Shown here one piece after another: positions 34,407-43,331 of a DNA stretch of 64,000 bases. A program made the translations under genes and the position numbers. A model generated the notes under the pieces. That model did no database searches, was not told the DNA's origin, and saw only the letters and a list, made by a program, of their open reading frames with translations. Source of the DNA: Catenulispora sp. GP43 (GTDB lineage: Bacteria; Actinomycetota; Actinomycetes; Streptomycetales; Catenulisporaceae); the NCBI RefSeq assembly GCF_041260665.1, contig NZ_JBGCCT010000017.1:186001-250000 (forward strand), given 5' to 3'. Positions within the stretch are counted from its first letter, which is position 1, and each line of letters begins with the position of its first letter.

Positions 34407-34472
34407 ATGACCGACACCCCTGCGGCGGCAACGGCCGCGGCGGACATCCTTGTCCTCACCAAGGCCCGATGA
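34407..34472 (+). CDS. 21-aa leader ORF upstream of FAH hydrolase
   Basis: A short frame (MTDTPAAATAAADILVLTKA, then Arg and stop) starts 7 nt after a -10 element, so it would be read from a leaderless mRNA. Its TGA (34470-34472) overlaps the hydrolase ATG (34469) as ATGA. The hydrolase has no ribosome site of its own, so translation of this short ORF may be needed for its expression. It may be the stump of a lost upstream gene. Confidence 0.45.
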   Translation: MTDTPAAATAAADILVLTKAR

Positions 34473-35155
34473 TGGGCCCGACCGTCGCCACGGCGACACC
34501 CCGTCCCGGGAAGATCGTCGCGATCGGCCTGAACTATGCCGCGCACGCCGCCCAGATCGGCCGCGCCATCGCCGCCGCACCCCAGATCTTCTTCAAAGCA
34601 CCCAGCGCGGTCATCGGCGAAGGCGATGCCATCGTGCTGCCGCGCCAGTCGGCGTGGGTGGAGCACGAAGCCGAACTCGGCGTCGTCATCGGCCGCCGGC
34701 TGCGGCGGGTGTCCGGCGCCGACGCGCTGGCCGGCGTCGCAGGCTACTGCTGCGCCAACGACGTCAGCGCCCGCGACATCCAGCACGCCGACGGACTGCC
34801 GGACTACGCCAAGTCGTTCGACACCTTCTGCCCGCTGGGCCCGGTCGTCCCGGCGGCGTCGGTGGACCCCGCCGACCTGGAGGTGCAGTGCCTGGTCAAC
34901 GGCGAAGTGCGGCAGCGCGGGCGGACCTCGGAGCTGCTCCACCCGGTCGCCGGCCTGCTCGCGCACATCACCGCCGCCATGACGTTGGAACCCGGCGACG
35001 TCGTCCTGACCGGCACACCCGCCGGCACCGGACGGCTGTGCGCCGGGGACACGGTCACGATCCGGATCGAGGGCGTCGGGTCGTTGACCAACCCGGTGAT
35101 CGCGGAGGCCGATCCCCCACGCGGCGGGCCGGCGGCGCGGTTGCCGGGGGTGTGA
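34469..35155 (+). CDS. Fumarylacetoacetate hydrolase (FAH) family protein
   Basis: This 228-aa cytoplasmic enzyme cleaves or hydrates beta-diketo or 2-oxo acids in aromatic-compound catabolism, using a bound divalent metal. It shows KIVAIGLNYAAHAAQ, the metal-binding EHEAELGVVIG, CANDVSARDIQ, KSFDTFCPLGP and the closing TGTPAGTG. The length is typical of bacterial YcgM-like members. It is preceded by a 21-codon leader ORF and an operator-like repeat. The substrate cannot be told from this locus. Confidence 0.93.
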   Translation: MMGPTVATATPRPGKIVAIGLNYAAHAAQIGRAIAAAPQIFFKAPSAVIGEGDAIVLPRQSAWVEHEAELGVVIGRRLRRVSGADALAGVAGYCCANDVSARDIQHADGLPDYAKSFDTFCPLGPVVPAASVDPADLEVQCLVNGEVRQRGRTSELLHPVAGLLAHITAAMTLEPGDVVLTGTPAGTGRLCAGDTVTIRIEGVGSLTNPVIAEADPPRGGPAARLPGV

Positions 35156-35204
35156 CGTGCGCCGACGATGGGTGGATGCAGGGTGATCAGCAGCCGGACG
35201 TGCC

Positions 35205-35624
35205 GTGACCTACACCGCGTTCATGGAGCACTGCGCCCAGGCGTTCGAGTTCGTGGGAGCGGTCGTCCTCGCCGTGGGCCTCGCCACCGCCCTGGTGCTC
35301 GCCGCTGTGACATGGCGTCGGACCTCGGACGGCGGCAAGGCCTTCCGCCTGCTGCGCGGCTTCTTCGGCGGCGCGCTGCTGCTGAGCCTGGAGATCCTGG
35401 TCGCCGCGGATCTTCTCAGGACGGTCGCCGTCTCGCCCACGCTCGAGGAGGCGGGCGTGCTGGCGATCATCGTGCTGATCCGCACCTTCCTCAGCTTCTC
35501 GCTGGAGATAGAGATCGAGGGCGTCGTCCCCTGGCGCCGCGCCACGATGAGCGGTGCGACTGTCGCCCGCCAGTCGATCGCGCGGGCGAAGCCTCAGAAT
35601 CATGAGCGTGATGGCCGCCCGTGA
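35205..35624 (+). CDS. DUF1622 family membrane protein
   Basis: This 139-aa inner-membrane protein has three transmembrane helices (about residues 14-38, 50-70 and 78-98) and the family segments RLLRGFFGGALLLSLEILVA and LIRTFLSFSLEIEIEG. The function is unknown. GTG at 35205 gives the family-like length; ATG 35223 is the alternative. The C-terminal 30 residues are polar and variable. Confidence 0.85.
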   Translation: MTYTAFMEHCAQAFEFVGAVVLAVGLATALVLAAVTWRRTSDGGKAFRLLRGFFGGALLLSLEILVAADLLRTVAVSPTLEEAGVLAIIVLIRTFLSFSLEIEIEGVVPWRRATMSGATVARQSIARAKPQNHERDGRP

Positions 35625-35839
35625 AGCTACGGTCGACCAGGTCGGTCAGGCCCAGCGTCCGCAACGCGGGGACGACGATGCGGCGGTTGTTCTTGCTGTT
35701 CCGGGGCGCGGCCTCAGCGATTAGCCGCACATCTTGTCCTCGGCCTTCCCCCGCCTCAATGTTCGAAGCCGTAACGTGGACAGCGGCGGCCCCTCATTGT
35801 GCGGGGCCTGACATGTCCCCGCAGGCAGTAAGGCAATCA

Positions 35840-36199
35840 ATGGACGATGGCCGTCTGTACACCAAAGAAGGCCACCCGATCCGGGTACGCGACGACAAGG
35901 TGTACGACAAGTCAGGGCAGCAGGTAGGCCGCCTGGTCGACAACAAGGTGTACGCACCTGACGGCCGGTACGCCGCGACCGTGGTCGGCGACCGGCTCGT
36001 CTATCGCGCGAGCGACAACCGCCAGGTGTCCCCGCCCTTCGTTCCCCGCCCGGTTCTGCCGATGACAGCGCTCAAGCAGCTGCCCTCGATGATCCTCGGC
36101 GAGGAACCGTTCCGAGTCGACCTGGAGCAGGTACATGATGACGATCCCGAGGGTCACCACCGCGGTCAGCGCCAGACCCGCGACGATCGTGACCCGTGA
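35840..36199 (+). CDS. Small repeat protein, probable 4-fold beta-flower type
   Basis: This 119-aa protein begins with four short related units: RLYTKEGHPIRVRDDKVYDK, then SGQQVGRLVDNKVYAP, DGRYAATVVGDRLVYR and ASDNRQVS. Each unit has a Tyr, a Gly-centred turn and an Asp/Asn-xx-Val-Tyr strand, as in the 4-fold beta-flower fold. The remaining 45 residues (LPMTALKQLPSMIL onwards) are less structured. The ATG at 35840 follows AAGG by 6 nt; ATG 35813 is possible. The function is unknown. Confidence 0.6.
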   Translation: MDDGRLYTKEGHPIRVRDDKVYDKSGQQVGRLVDNKVYAPDGRYAATVVGDRLVYRASDNRQVSPPFVPRPVLPMTALKQLPSMILGEEPFRVDLEQVHDDDPEGHHRGQRQTRDDRDP

Positions 36200-36439
36200 C
36201 CGCACGGTCCTCCAAGTTTTTCCATCAGCTGCTCCGATCGGGGGTTCGGACGGTTCTTCCAGGTCACCGGGACGATGGGAAGGCGCGGCTTTCAGAACGC
36301 TTACCGTTCAAAACCACCAGGCCGGCCGGTCGCAGCCACCTCCACATGGAGCAACGAGCCCTCCCGGCGGGAGGCTGAACCGCACCTGACGCCGGATAGT
36401 GGCCTGTGGAGGCTTTTCCACGAAGACGCGGGAGTAGCC

Positions 36440-38278
36440 ATGGACCGCTATCCGCTCATCGCCGACCACGGCCTGGTGGGTGACCTGCAGACCGCTGCGC
36501 TCGTCTCCTCGGCCGGTGTCGTGGACTGGTTCGCCTCGCCCCGCTTCGACTCGCCCAGCGTGTTCGCCTCACTGCTCGACCATGGTCGCGGCGGGTTCTT
36601 CAAGCTGGCGCCGACCCGTCCGGACGCCCAGGCCAAGCAGCTGTACTACCCCGATTCCGCCGTCCTGATCACGCGGTTCACGTCGCCGGACGGGGTTTGC
36701 GAAGTCGTCGACTGGATGCCGCCGATCTTGTCCACGACCCCGACGGACCGGCACACCCTCTTCCGCGTGGTCCGCGTGGTGCGCGGCGCGGTCACGATGG
36801 CGATGGAATGCCGTCCGCGTTTCGACTATGCGCGGGCGGGCCACGAGCTCCGGCTCGACGGGGAGGGCGCCGCCTTCCGCTCCCCCGTCGCCGCCGCATA
36901 CCTGCGGGCAGGCAACTTCCCGATGACCCAGGACGGCGACGACGTCCGCGGCGAGACGACCCTGCGGGTGGGCGACATGGCCGGGTTCGCCCTCACCGTG
37001 TGCGCTCCCGACGGCGCCCCGCCCGCGCCGATGGCCGCCGAGGACGCCTCCGAATCCGCCTGGGGCACCATCCACTTCTGGCAGAAGTGGGTGCGAAGCT
37101 CGACCTATCAGGGCCGGTGGCCGAGCGCGGTCAACCGTTCCGCGATCACCCTCAAACTCCTGATATACCAGCCCACCGGCGCCCCGGTCGCCGCGGCCAC
37201 CATGGGTCTGCCGGAGCAGATAGGCGGCGAACGCAACTGGGACTACCGTTACACGTGGGTGCGCGACGGTTCGTTGTCCGTGCGCGCGTTGCTGGACCTC
37301 GGTTTCGTCGAGGAGGCCGACAAGTTCGTCCACTGGCTCGGGGACCGGCTGCGCGACCGCGAGAGCCGGACCGGCGACCCGCTGCAGATCATGTACCGGG
37401 TCGACGGCGACCCGACGCTGACCGAGACGATCCTGGACCACTTCGAGGGCTACCGCGGTTCGGCGCCGGTCCGCGTCGGCAACGCCGCCGCCGACCAACT
37501 CCAGCTGGACATCTACGGCGAAGCGATGTACGCCATGTCCGAGGGCGCCGTGTTGCAGCGCAGCACCGGGTATCACGGCTGGAAGGGGCTGGCGCGAACC
37601 CTGGACTGGCTCGCCGACTCCTGGGACCGGCCCGACGAGGGCGTGTGGGAGACCCGCGGCGGGCGCAAGGACTTCACGTTCAGCCGGGTGATGTCGTGGG
37701 TCGCGTTCGACCGGGGCATCGCCTTGGCCACCGAGTTCAGCCGCCCCGCGGACCTGGAGCGGTGGACCAAGGAGCGGGACACCATCATCGAGCAGATCAT
37801 GACGCGCGGCTGGAACGCCAAGGAGCAGGCCCTGGTCCAGCACTACGGCGACGACAGCGTGCTCGACGCCTCCCTGCTGATCATCCCGCGCATGGGACTG
37901 CTCACGCCACGCGACCCGGCCTGGCTGTCCACGCTGGACGCGATGGACCGCACGCTGGTGTCCGACAGCCTGGTCTACCGGTACGACCCGGCCGCCTCGC
38001 CGGACGGGCTGCGCGGCAACGAGGGCACGTTCAGCCTGTGCAGCTTCCTCTACGTCGACGCGCTCGCTCAGGCAGGCCGGATCCGCGAAGCGCGCTATGC
38101 CTTCGAGAAGATGCTCACCTACTCCAACCACGTCGGCATGTTCTCCGAGGAGATCGGCCCGACCGGCGAGCAACTGGGCAACTTCCCGCAGGCCTTCACG
38201 CACCTGGCGCTGATCATGGCTGCGACTTCGCTCGACAAGGCACTCGACGAAGCGGTGAACGAGGGCCGGGACGCGTGA
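36440..38278 (+). CDS. Glycoside hydrolase family 15 protein (glucoamylase/trehalase-like)
   Basis: This 612-aa cytoplasmic enzyme has an N-terminal beta-sandwich (YPLIADHGLVGDLQTAALVS onwards) and an (alpha/alpha)6 barrel. Visible motifs are ERNWDYRYTWVRDGSLSVRA, RNEGTF-like GNEGTFSLCSFLYVDAL with the probable catalytic base, and EEIGPTGEQLGNFPQAFTHL. Actinobacterial relatives include trehalases and glucoamylases acting on intracellular glucans. The ATG at 36440 follows GGAG by 6 nt. The nearby G6PDH gene suggests a role in supplying glucose to the pentose phosphate pathway; that is inference. Confidence 0.94.
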   Translation: MDRYPLIADHGLVGDLQTAALVSSAGVVDWFASPRFDSPSVFASLLDHGRGGFFKLAPTRPDAQAKQLYYPDSAVLITRFTSPDGVCEVVDWMPPILSTTPTDRHTLFRVVRVVRGAVTMAMECRPRFDYARAGHELRLDGEGAAFRSPVAAAYLRAGNFPMTQDGDDVRGETTLRVGDMAGFALTVCAPDGAPPAPMAAEDASESAWGTIHFWQKWVRSSTYQGRWPSAVNRSAITLKLLIYQPTGAPVAAATMGLPEQIGGERNWDYRYTWVRDGSLSVRALLDLGFVEEADKFVHWLGDRLRDRESRTGDPLQIMYRVDGDPTLTETILDHFEGYRGSAPVRVGNAAADQLQLDIYGEAMYAMSEGAVLQRSTGYHGWKGLARTLDWLADSWDRPDEGVWETRGGRKDFTFSRVMSWVAFDRGIALATEFSRPADLERWTKERDTIIEQIMTRGWNAKEQALVQHYGDDSVLDASLLIIPRMGLLTPRDPAWLSTLDAMDRTLVSDSLVYRYDPAASPDGLRGNEGTFSLCSFLYVDALAQAGRIREARYAFEKMLTYSNHVGMFSEEIGPTGEQLGNFPQAFTHLALIMAATSLDKALDEAVNEGRDA

Positions 38279-38289
38279 GAGCGCCGGGA

Positions 38290-38323
38290 CGTGTACCAGC
38301 GCAGGGAGACCGTGTACCAGCGC
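38290..38323. repeat. Short direct repeat between convergent GH15 and cydB genes
   Basis: CGTGTACCAGCGC occurs at 38290-38302 and again at 38311-38323, in the 60-bp gap between the two convergent stop codons. No clear hairpin terminator is seen here. Confidence 0.6.
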
Positions 38324-38338
38324 CGGGCCGTCCGGGTA

Positions 38339-39355
38339 TCAGTCGTGCGCGGCTTCCGGGCCCTGGAAGCGCTCGGCGGACACCCGCATGCGGAAGACGT
38401 GATAGGTCCAGGCCTGATAAAGCAGGACCACCGGCAGAAGCACCGCCACGATCACCGTCATGACCTTCAGTGCGTACTCGCCCGACGCGGCTCCCCGCAC
38501 TGTGAGGTTGTATGCGGGGCTGGTGCTGGAGACCATGACATCCGGGTAGAGCTCCACGAACAGCGAGCCGATGGTGGCGGCCATCGCGACGGTGGTGGCG
38601 GCGAACGACCATCCCTCGCGGCCGGTGGCGGTCAGGGCCGCGGCGGCGAACGCGGCCATGATGGCGATCAGTTCCGGCACGTTGACCAGCACCCCCTTGC
38701 CGGAGGCGGCGTGCGTCCAGGCGAGGAACCCCAGCACGGCCACCGCGGCGGCCGGCGCCACCCGCCGTCCGATGAGGCTGGCGCGTTCGCGCACCGCGCC
38801 CGTGGTCTTCAGCGCCAGGAACGTCGCGCCGTGCACCACGCACAGCACGGTGATGGTGATGCCGCCGAACACCGAGTAGCCGGTGAACAAGTCGCCGAGG
38901 TTCCCGGTGTACTCCTGATCCGACCCGATCGGCACCCCGTGCACGAGGTCGGAGAGCGCGATCCCGATCACCAGCGGCACCAGGAGGCTGCCCGCGGTCA
39001 TCAAGAAGTCCCAGGTGCCGCGCCAGCGCCGGCTGCCGATCTTCCCGCGGAACTCGAAGGAGACCCCTCGGATGATCAGTCCGGCCAGGAGCAGGACGAT
39101 CGCCAGGTAGAACCCTGAGAACATGGTGGCGTACCAGTCGGGGAAGGCCGCGAACATCGCGGCGGCGGCCACGATGAGCCAGACTTCGTTGCCGTCCCAC
39201 AACGGGCCGATGGTGTTGATGGCGGCCCGCCGGCCGGCCTCGTCACGGGCCACCACGGCGTGCAGCATGCCCACCCCGAGGTCGAAGCCCTCCAGGACGA
39301 AGAAGCCGGTCCACAGGACCGCGATGAGGATGAACCAGAAGGTGGCGAAGGCCAT
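38339..39355 (-). CDS. cydB: Cytochrome bd ubiquinol/menaquinol oxidase subunit II
   Basis: This 338-aa membrane subunit of the high-affinity terminal oxidase has about eight helices. FDLGVGML and GPLWDGNEVWLI are diagnostic for CydB. It pairs with CydA to reduce oxygen under low aeration or stress. The gene lies 27 bp downstream of cydA on the same transcript. The cydDC genes needed for bd assembly are not adjacent. Confidence 0.96.
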   Translation of the reverse strand: MAFATFWFILIAVLWTGFFVLEGFDLGVGMLHAVVARDEAGRRAAINTIGPLWDGNEVWLIVAAAAMFAAFPDWYATMFSGFYLAIVLLLAGLIIRGVSFEFRGKIGSRRWRGTWDFLMTAGSLLVPLVIGIALSDLVHGVPIGSDQEYTGNLGDLFTGYSVFGGITITVLCVVHGATFLALKTTGAVRERASLIGRRVAPAAAVAVLGFLAWTHAASGKGVLVNVPELIAIMAAFAAAALTATGREGWSFAATTVAMAATIGSLFVELYPDVMVSSTSPAYNLTVRGAASGEYALKVMTVIVAVLLPVVLLYQAWTYHVFRMRVSAERFQGPEAAHD

Positions 39356-39382
39356 GGGGACCCCAGGTGCGGCTCGGGCCGG

Positions 39383-40765
39383 TCAGTAGGCGACGGCGGG
39401 GACGGGTTCGTCGAGCTCGGGCGGCGGCGCCAGCTGTCTGCGCGCGTAGCGGGTCATGAGGATCGCGGCGACCACGGCCAGCGCGGCGTAGATGAGGAAG
39501 AACACGACGATGCTGATCACGACGGTCGTGGTGTCCACCGACGGCGACACGCCGTGTCTGGTCAGCTGCAGGCCCTGCACGACCCAGGGCTGCCGGCCGC
39601 TCTCGGTGAGCAGCCAGCCGGCGGTGTTCATCAGGAAGGGCAGGATCACCGCCCACGTGGCCACGCGGAGGAACCAGGTCTTCGTGTACAGACGCTCGCG
39701 GCGCAGCAGCCACAGGCCGGCCAGCCCGATCAGCAGCACGACGGCGGCCAGGTAGGCCATCACGCGCATCGACCAGTACTGGATGAACACGTTGGGCACG
39801 TAGTATCCGGGCCCGTACTGCTGCTGGTATTGGGTCTCGACCTCGTTGAGGCCCACGACCTGCCCGTTCCAGTGGTTGGTGGCCAGCAGCGAGAGCAGGT
39901 GCGGGATCTCGAAGATCTTCGTGGGAGTCTGGTCCTTGTTCCCGCCGCCGACCTGGAACACGGAGAACGAACAGGGCTGGCAGGTCGTCCACTGGGCCTC
40001 GGCGGCCGCGATCTTCATCGGCTGGTACTTCGCCTCGGTCACCCCCAGTTCGCTGCCGACCAGCATCGCGAGCAGCAGCGCGGGCACCAGGACGACCAGG
40101 GACAGCTTCGCGGCCGGGCGGAAGGCTTCGCGATCGGTGCCCCGGCGCAGCTGCCAGGCCGCCACGGCGAGCATCACCAGCGATCCGGTGACCAGCGAGG
40201 CGAGCAGGACATGGACGTACCCGCGCAGGAAGACCGGGTTGGTGAACAGCGCCCACACGTCGTCGAGCTGCGGGCGGCCGGTGGCCGTGTTGATCTTGTA
40301 GCCGACCGGGTGCTGCATCCAGGAGTTGGCGGCCATGATGAACAGCGCGGACAGGGCGCCGCCGAAGGCCACGGCCCAGATCGTCGCCAGGTGCACCCGC
40401 CTGGGCAGCTTGTCCCAGCCGAACAGCCACAGACCGAGGAACGTGGACTCCAGGAAGAACGCGGCCAGGCCCTCCATCGCCAGCGGTGCGCCGAACACGT
40501 CGCCCACCGTGCGGGAGTACTGCGACCAGTCCATGCCGAACTGGAACTCCTGCACCAGCCCGGTGACCACGCCGACCGCGACGCCGATGACCAGCACGGT
40601 GCCGAAGAACCTGGTCAGGCGCAGCAGTTCCGGACTCCCTGTGCGGTGCCAGCCGGTCTGCAGCAGTGCGGTCAAGAACCCCAGGCCGATGGTGACGGGC
40701 ACGAACAGGAAGTGATAGATCGACGTCATGGCGAATTGAAGCCGGGCGAGGTCGAGTTGGCTCAT
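39383..40765 (-). CDS. cydA: Cytochrome bd oxidase subunit I
   Basis: This 460-aa haem-binding subunit has about nine helices. The haem-ligand His lies in SIYHFLFVPVTIG, the quinol and proton-path residues in AFFLESTFLGLW, and the hallmark GWLLTESGRQPW is present. The short length and Q-loop match the short-loop actinobacterial type. The promoter should lie in 40766-41178, shared with the divergent G6PDH gene; I recognised no Rex or FNR-like site there. Confidence 0.97.
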   Translation of the reverse strand: MSQLDLARLQFAMTSIYHFLFVPVTIGLGFLTALLQTGWHRTGSPELLRLTRFFGTVLVIGVAVGVVTGLVQEFQFGMDWSQYSRTVGDVFGAPLAMEGLAAFFLESTFLGLWLFGWDKLPRRVHLATIWAVAFGGALSALFIMAANSWMQHPVGYKINTATGRPQLDDVWALFTNPVFLRGYVHVLLASLVTGSLVMLAVAAWQLRRGTDREAFRPAAKLSLVVLVPALLLAMLVGSELGVTEAKYQPMKIAAAEAQWTTCQPCSFSVFQVGGGNKDQTPTKIFEIPHLLSLLATNHWNGQVVGLNEVETQYQQQYGPGYYVPNVFIQYWSMRVMAYLAAVVLLIGLAGLWLLRRERLYTKTWFLRVATWAVILPFLMNTAGWLLTESGRQPWVVQGLQLTRHGVSPSVDTTTVVISIVVFFLIYAALAVVAAILMTRYARRQLAPPPELDEPVPAVAY

Positions 40766-41178
40766 CGTTTCGCTCTCCGACTCCCCTCGGACGGTCCCGC
40801 GCTCGGAACCGCCCTCCTGTGGCGACTGCGCCGACCTGCTCGAATTCGCGCAGACCCTTTCTGCCGCGAACTGTCATCGGGAACGGGCAGCCACGCCGGG
40901 AGCGCAGCGGGCCGAATCGGAAATCACCCGGCTGGAGTAAGCCGGGTTCAGGCGGCCTCACAGGTCCACCGACGTCGAATGCGAAGCGGCGCGCCGGCGC
41001 GGGCCGACGAACCGCCGACGAGCTGACTCGCCGACCCTGGTGACCGGCCATAGGCTCGAACAGCCGACCTCGGGAAGCCTGAGCGCGGCGGTATCTGCGC
41101 TGCGAGCAATCGGTGGCAGTCAGTGGCCGGCACGGTGATGCCCCGGACGGAAAGACCGGGTGCGGCAAGGAGAGACCG
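40766..41178. other. Divergent intergenic region between cydA and G6PDH gene
   Basis: These 413 bp hold the promoters of cydAB and the G6PDH-like gene. Open frames here lack coding character. Several short GC dyads occur (for example GGCGCGCC near 40989), but none is long enough to call an operator. Confidence 0.5.
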
Positions 41179-42552
41179 ATGCAGGCAGACGACGTCGACG
41201 CCCTGGTGATCTTCGGTGCCACCGGAGACCTGGCGAAACTCGAGACCTTCCCGGCCCTGGTCGGCCTGGTGGAACGCGATGTGCTCGCCGTGCCCATCGT
41301 CGGAGTGGCCAAGAGCGGCTGGGACCTTCAGCAGTTCCGTGCCTACGCCGTCGCCTCGCTCAAGCTCAACGGGATGGACCCGGGCAGCCCCGCGGCCGTG
41401 AAGATGCTCGGCCTGCTCCGCTACGTCGACGGCGACCTGGACGACGACGCGACGTACGCCGCGATGTCCGACGCGATGGGCTCGGGCGGCCGCGCCCTGT
41501 TCTACCTCGAGGTGCCACCGGCGCTGTTCGGACGCATCGCGCACGGAATCGCCTCCGCCGGCCGCGCCGGCGATGCCCGGGTGATGGTGGAGAAGCCGTT
41601 CGGAAACGATCTGACCAGCGCCATCGAACTCAACACCACGATGCACCAGGTCTTCCCGGAGGACGCGATCTACCGCGTCGACCACTGGCTGGGCCTGGAA
41701 CCGCTGGAGAATGTGCTGTTCACCCGTTTCGCGAACTCGGTACTCGAGCCGCTGCTCAACCGCACATACGTGGACAGCGTCCAGATCACCATGGCCGAGG
41801 CCTTCGACGTTTCGGACCGCGGCGCGTTCTACGATCACACGGGCGCCGTCCGCGACGTCCTGCAGAACCACATGCTGCAGGTCCTGGCCAGCGTGCTGGC
41901 CGAGCCTCCGGACGGTCCCGGCGCGGGCTCGTGGCCGCAGGACAAGACGCGGGTGCTGACCGCGATCAAGCCCGCCTCACCGTCCCACGCCGTCCGCGGA
42001 CAGTACGAGGGCTACCACGATGTGGCCGGCGTCGCGCCCGGATCAACCACGGAGACGTACATCGCCGTACGGTTGGCCGTCGACTCCTGGCGCTGGGAGG
42101 ACGTGCCGGTCATGATCCGCGCGGGCAAGTGCATGCCGGTGACCGCGACGGACGTCACCTTCCACTTCCGCAAGCCGCCGCACGACCTGTTCGACCTGCC
42201 GCCCTCGGCCACAGCCAACGCACTGCGGTTCCGCATCTGGCCCGAGAGCGCGGTCGCCCTCACGCTGGCCGGCAAGAAGCCCGGAACCGCTTGGCAGGCC
42301 CAGCGCGAGGATCTGGTCTTCAGCCAGCAGCCGGGCTCGGACATGCGGCCCTACGACCGGCTGATCGGAGCGGCGCTGGAAGGCAGGCGCTGGCTGTTCA
42401 CGCAGCAGGAGGCCGTCGAAGCCGCGTGGGAGATCGTCCAGCCCATCCTCGAGGCGAGTTCGCCGCACACCTACGAGCGCGGCACCTGGGGGCCGAAGGA
42501 AGCCGACCAGCTCCTGCCCGAGGGGATCATCTGGCACGATCCTCAGGCCTGA
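41179..42552 (+). CDS. zwf: Glucose-6-phosphate dehydrogenase-like protein
   Basis: This 457-aa protein would oxidise glucose-6-phosphate to 6-phosphogluconolactone with NAD(P)+. It shows the dinucleotide start IFGATGDLAKLETFPAL, VMVEKPFGNDL, RVDHWLGLEPLENVLFTRFA with His169, and GAVRDVLQNHMLQVL. The usual RIDHYLGKE is altered: Tyr to Trp and the substrate-binding Lys to Leu173, and the KK pair of GDLAKKK is also missing. It may therefore be a paralogue with changed specificity; the true zwf is probably elsewhere. The ATG follows AGGAG by 7 nt. GH15 and cydAB genes are neighbours. Confidence 0.85.
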   Translation: MQADDVDALVIFGATGDLAKLETFPALVGLVERDVLAVPIVGVAKSGWDLQQFRAYAVASLKLNGMDPGSPAAVKMLGLLRYVDGDLDDDATYAAMSDAMGSGGRALFYLEVPPALFGRIAHGIASAGRAGDARVMVEKPFGNDLTSAIELNTTMHQVFPEDAIYRVDHWLGLEPLENVLFTRFANSVLEPLLNRTYVDSVQITMAEAFDVSDRGAFYDHTGAVRDVLQNHMLQVLASVLAEPPDGPGAGSWPQDKTRVLTAIKPASPSHAVRGQYEGYHDVAGVAPGSTTETYIAVRLAVDSWRWEDVPVMIRAGKCMPVTATDVTFHFRKPPHDLFDLPPSATANALRFRIWPESAVALTLAGKKPGTAWQAQREDLVFSQQPGSDMRPYDRLIGAALEGRRWLFTQQEAVEAAWEIVQPILEASSPHTYERGTWGPKEADQLLPEGIIWHDPQA

Positions 42553-42623
42553 GGCAACGGGAGCAGTGCTCGGCAAGGCGCCGCACCACGCGTAAGGTGT
42601 GTACGCAGGAGGGTGCTGACGCA

Positions 42624-43304
42624 ATGGGAATGCTCGACCGTGTCGAACGACGACTGGACAACTTGATCAGCGGGGGCTTCGCGCGGGCCTTCAAGGCCGA
42701 ACTGGTGCCCGCGGAGATCGCCGCTGAGCTGCGGCGGGAGTGCGACGACACCGTCGTGGTCCGCGGGCAGGGGCGCGCGGTGGCCGCGAACGACTACGTG
42801 GTGCAGATGGCCCCTGCCGACTTCACCCGGCTCGCCCCGTATGCGGCCGAGCTGGCGGCGCAGCTGAACGAAGCGGTCCGCGCGCACGTGCACGAGCAGC
42901 GTTACGTCCTCGTCGGCCCGCTCGCGGTGCGGCTCGAGGCCGCCGAGGATCTCGCCGTCGGCGTCTGCCACATCCGGAGCGTTGTCCTGCCGGCCAACCA
43001 GCCGCCCGGTCCGAGTACTACCCGGCCGGTGTCGACTCCGTGGCTGGAGATGAACGGGTCCCGGATCCCGCTGTCCGCGCGGATGACCATCATCGGGCGC
43101 GCTCCGGAGGCGGATGTCCGGCTGCACGACCCGGGAGTCTCCTCGCGGCATGCCGCGATCCGCCTCGACCGCTCCGCGACCATTGAAGACCTCAGCTCCA
43201 CCAATGGAACCTTTGTGGACGGCCGGCGCGTCCGGACAGCCGATCTGCATGACGGGGCCGTGATAGTTCTCGGTGGAGTTCGAGTGACGTTCCACAACGG
43301 CTGA
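42624..43304 (+). CDS. FhaA-like protein (DUF3662 plus FHA domain)
   Basis: This 226-aa protein has an N-terminal DUF3662 domain (MLDRVERRLDNLISGGFARA, FKAELVPAEIAAELRREC) and a C-terminal FHA domain that binds phosphothreonine (IIGRAPEADVRLHDPGVSSR, then STNGTFVDGRRV). FhaA proteins usually sit beside Ser/Thr kinase, PP2C and rodA/pbpA genes; none is here, so this is a stand-alone, short-linker paralogue. It starts 71 bp after the G6PDH gene and may be co-transcribed. Confidence 0.92.
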   Translation: MGMLDRVERRLDNLISGGFARAFKAELVPAEIAAELRRECDDTVVVRGQGRAVAANDYVVQMAPADFTRLAPYAAELAAQLNEAVRAHVHEQRYVLVGPLAVRLEAAEDLAVGVCHIRSVVLPANQPPGPSTTRPVSTPWLEMNGSRIPLSARMTIIGRAPEADVRLHDPGVSSRHAAIRLDRSATIEDLSSTNGTFVDGRRVRTADLHDGAVIVLGGVRVTFHNG

Positions 43305-43331
43305 GAAGGTTCTGCGCCGCGTCAGCCGAGC

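Noticed and set aside
35637-35742. Minus-strand stretch reading RLIAEAAPRNSKNNRRIVVP
   Set aside because: It looks protein-like for about 35 residues but has no start, no partner domain and no family I recognise; it is too little to call a gene or a relic.
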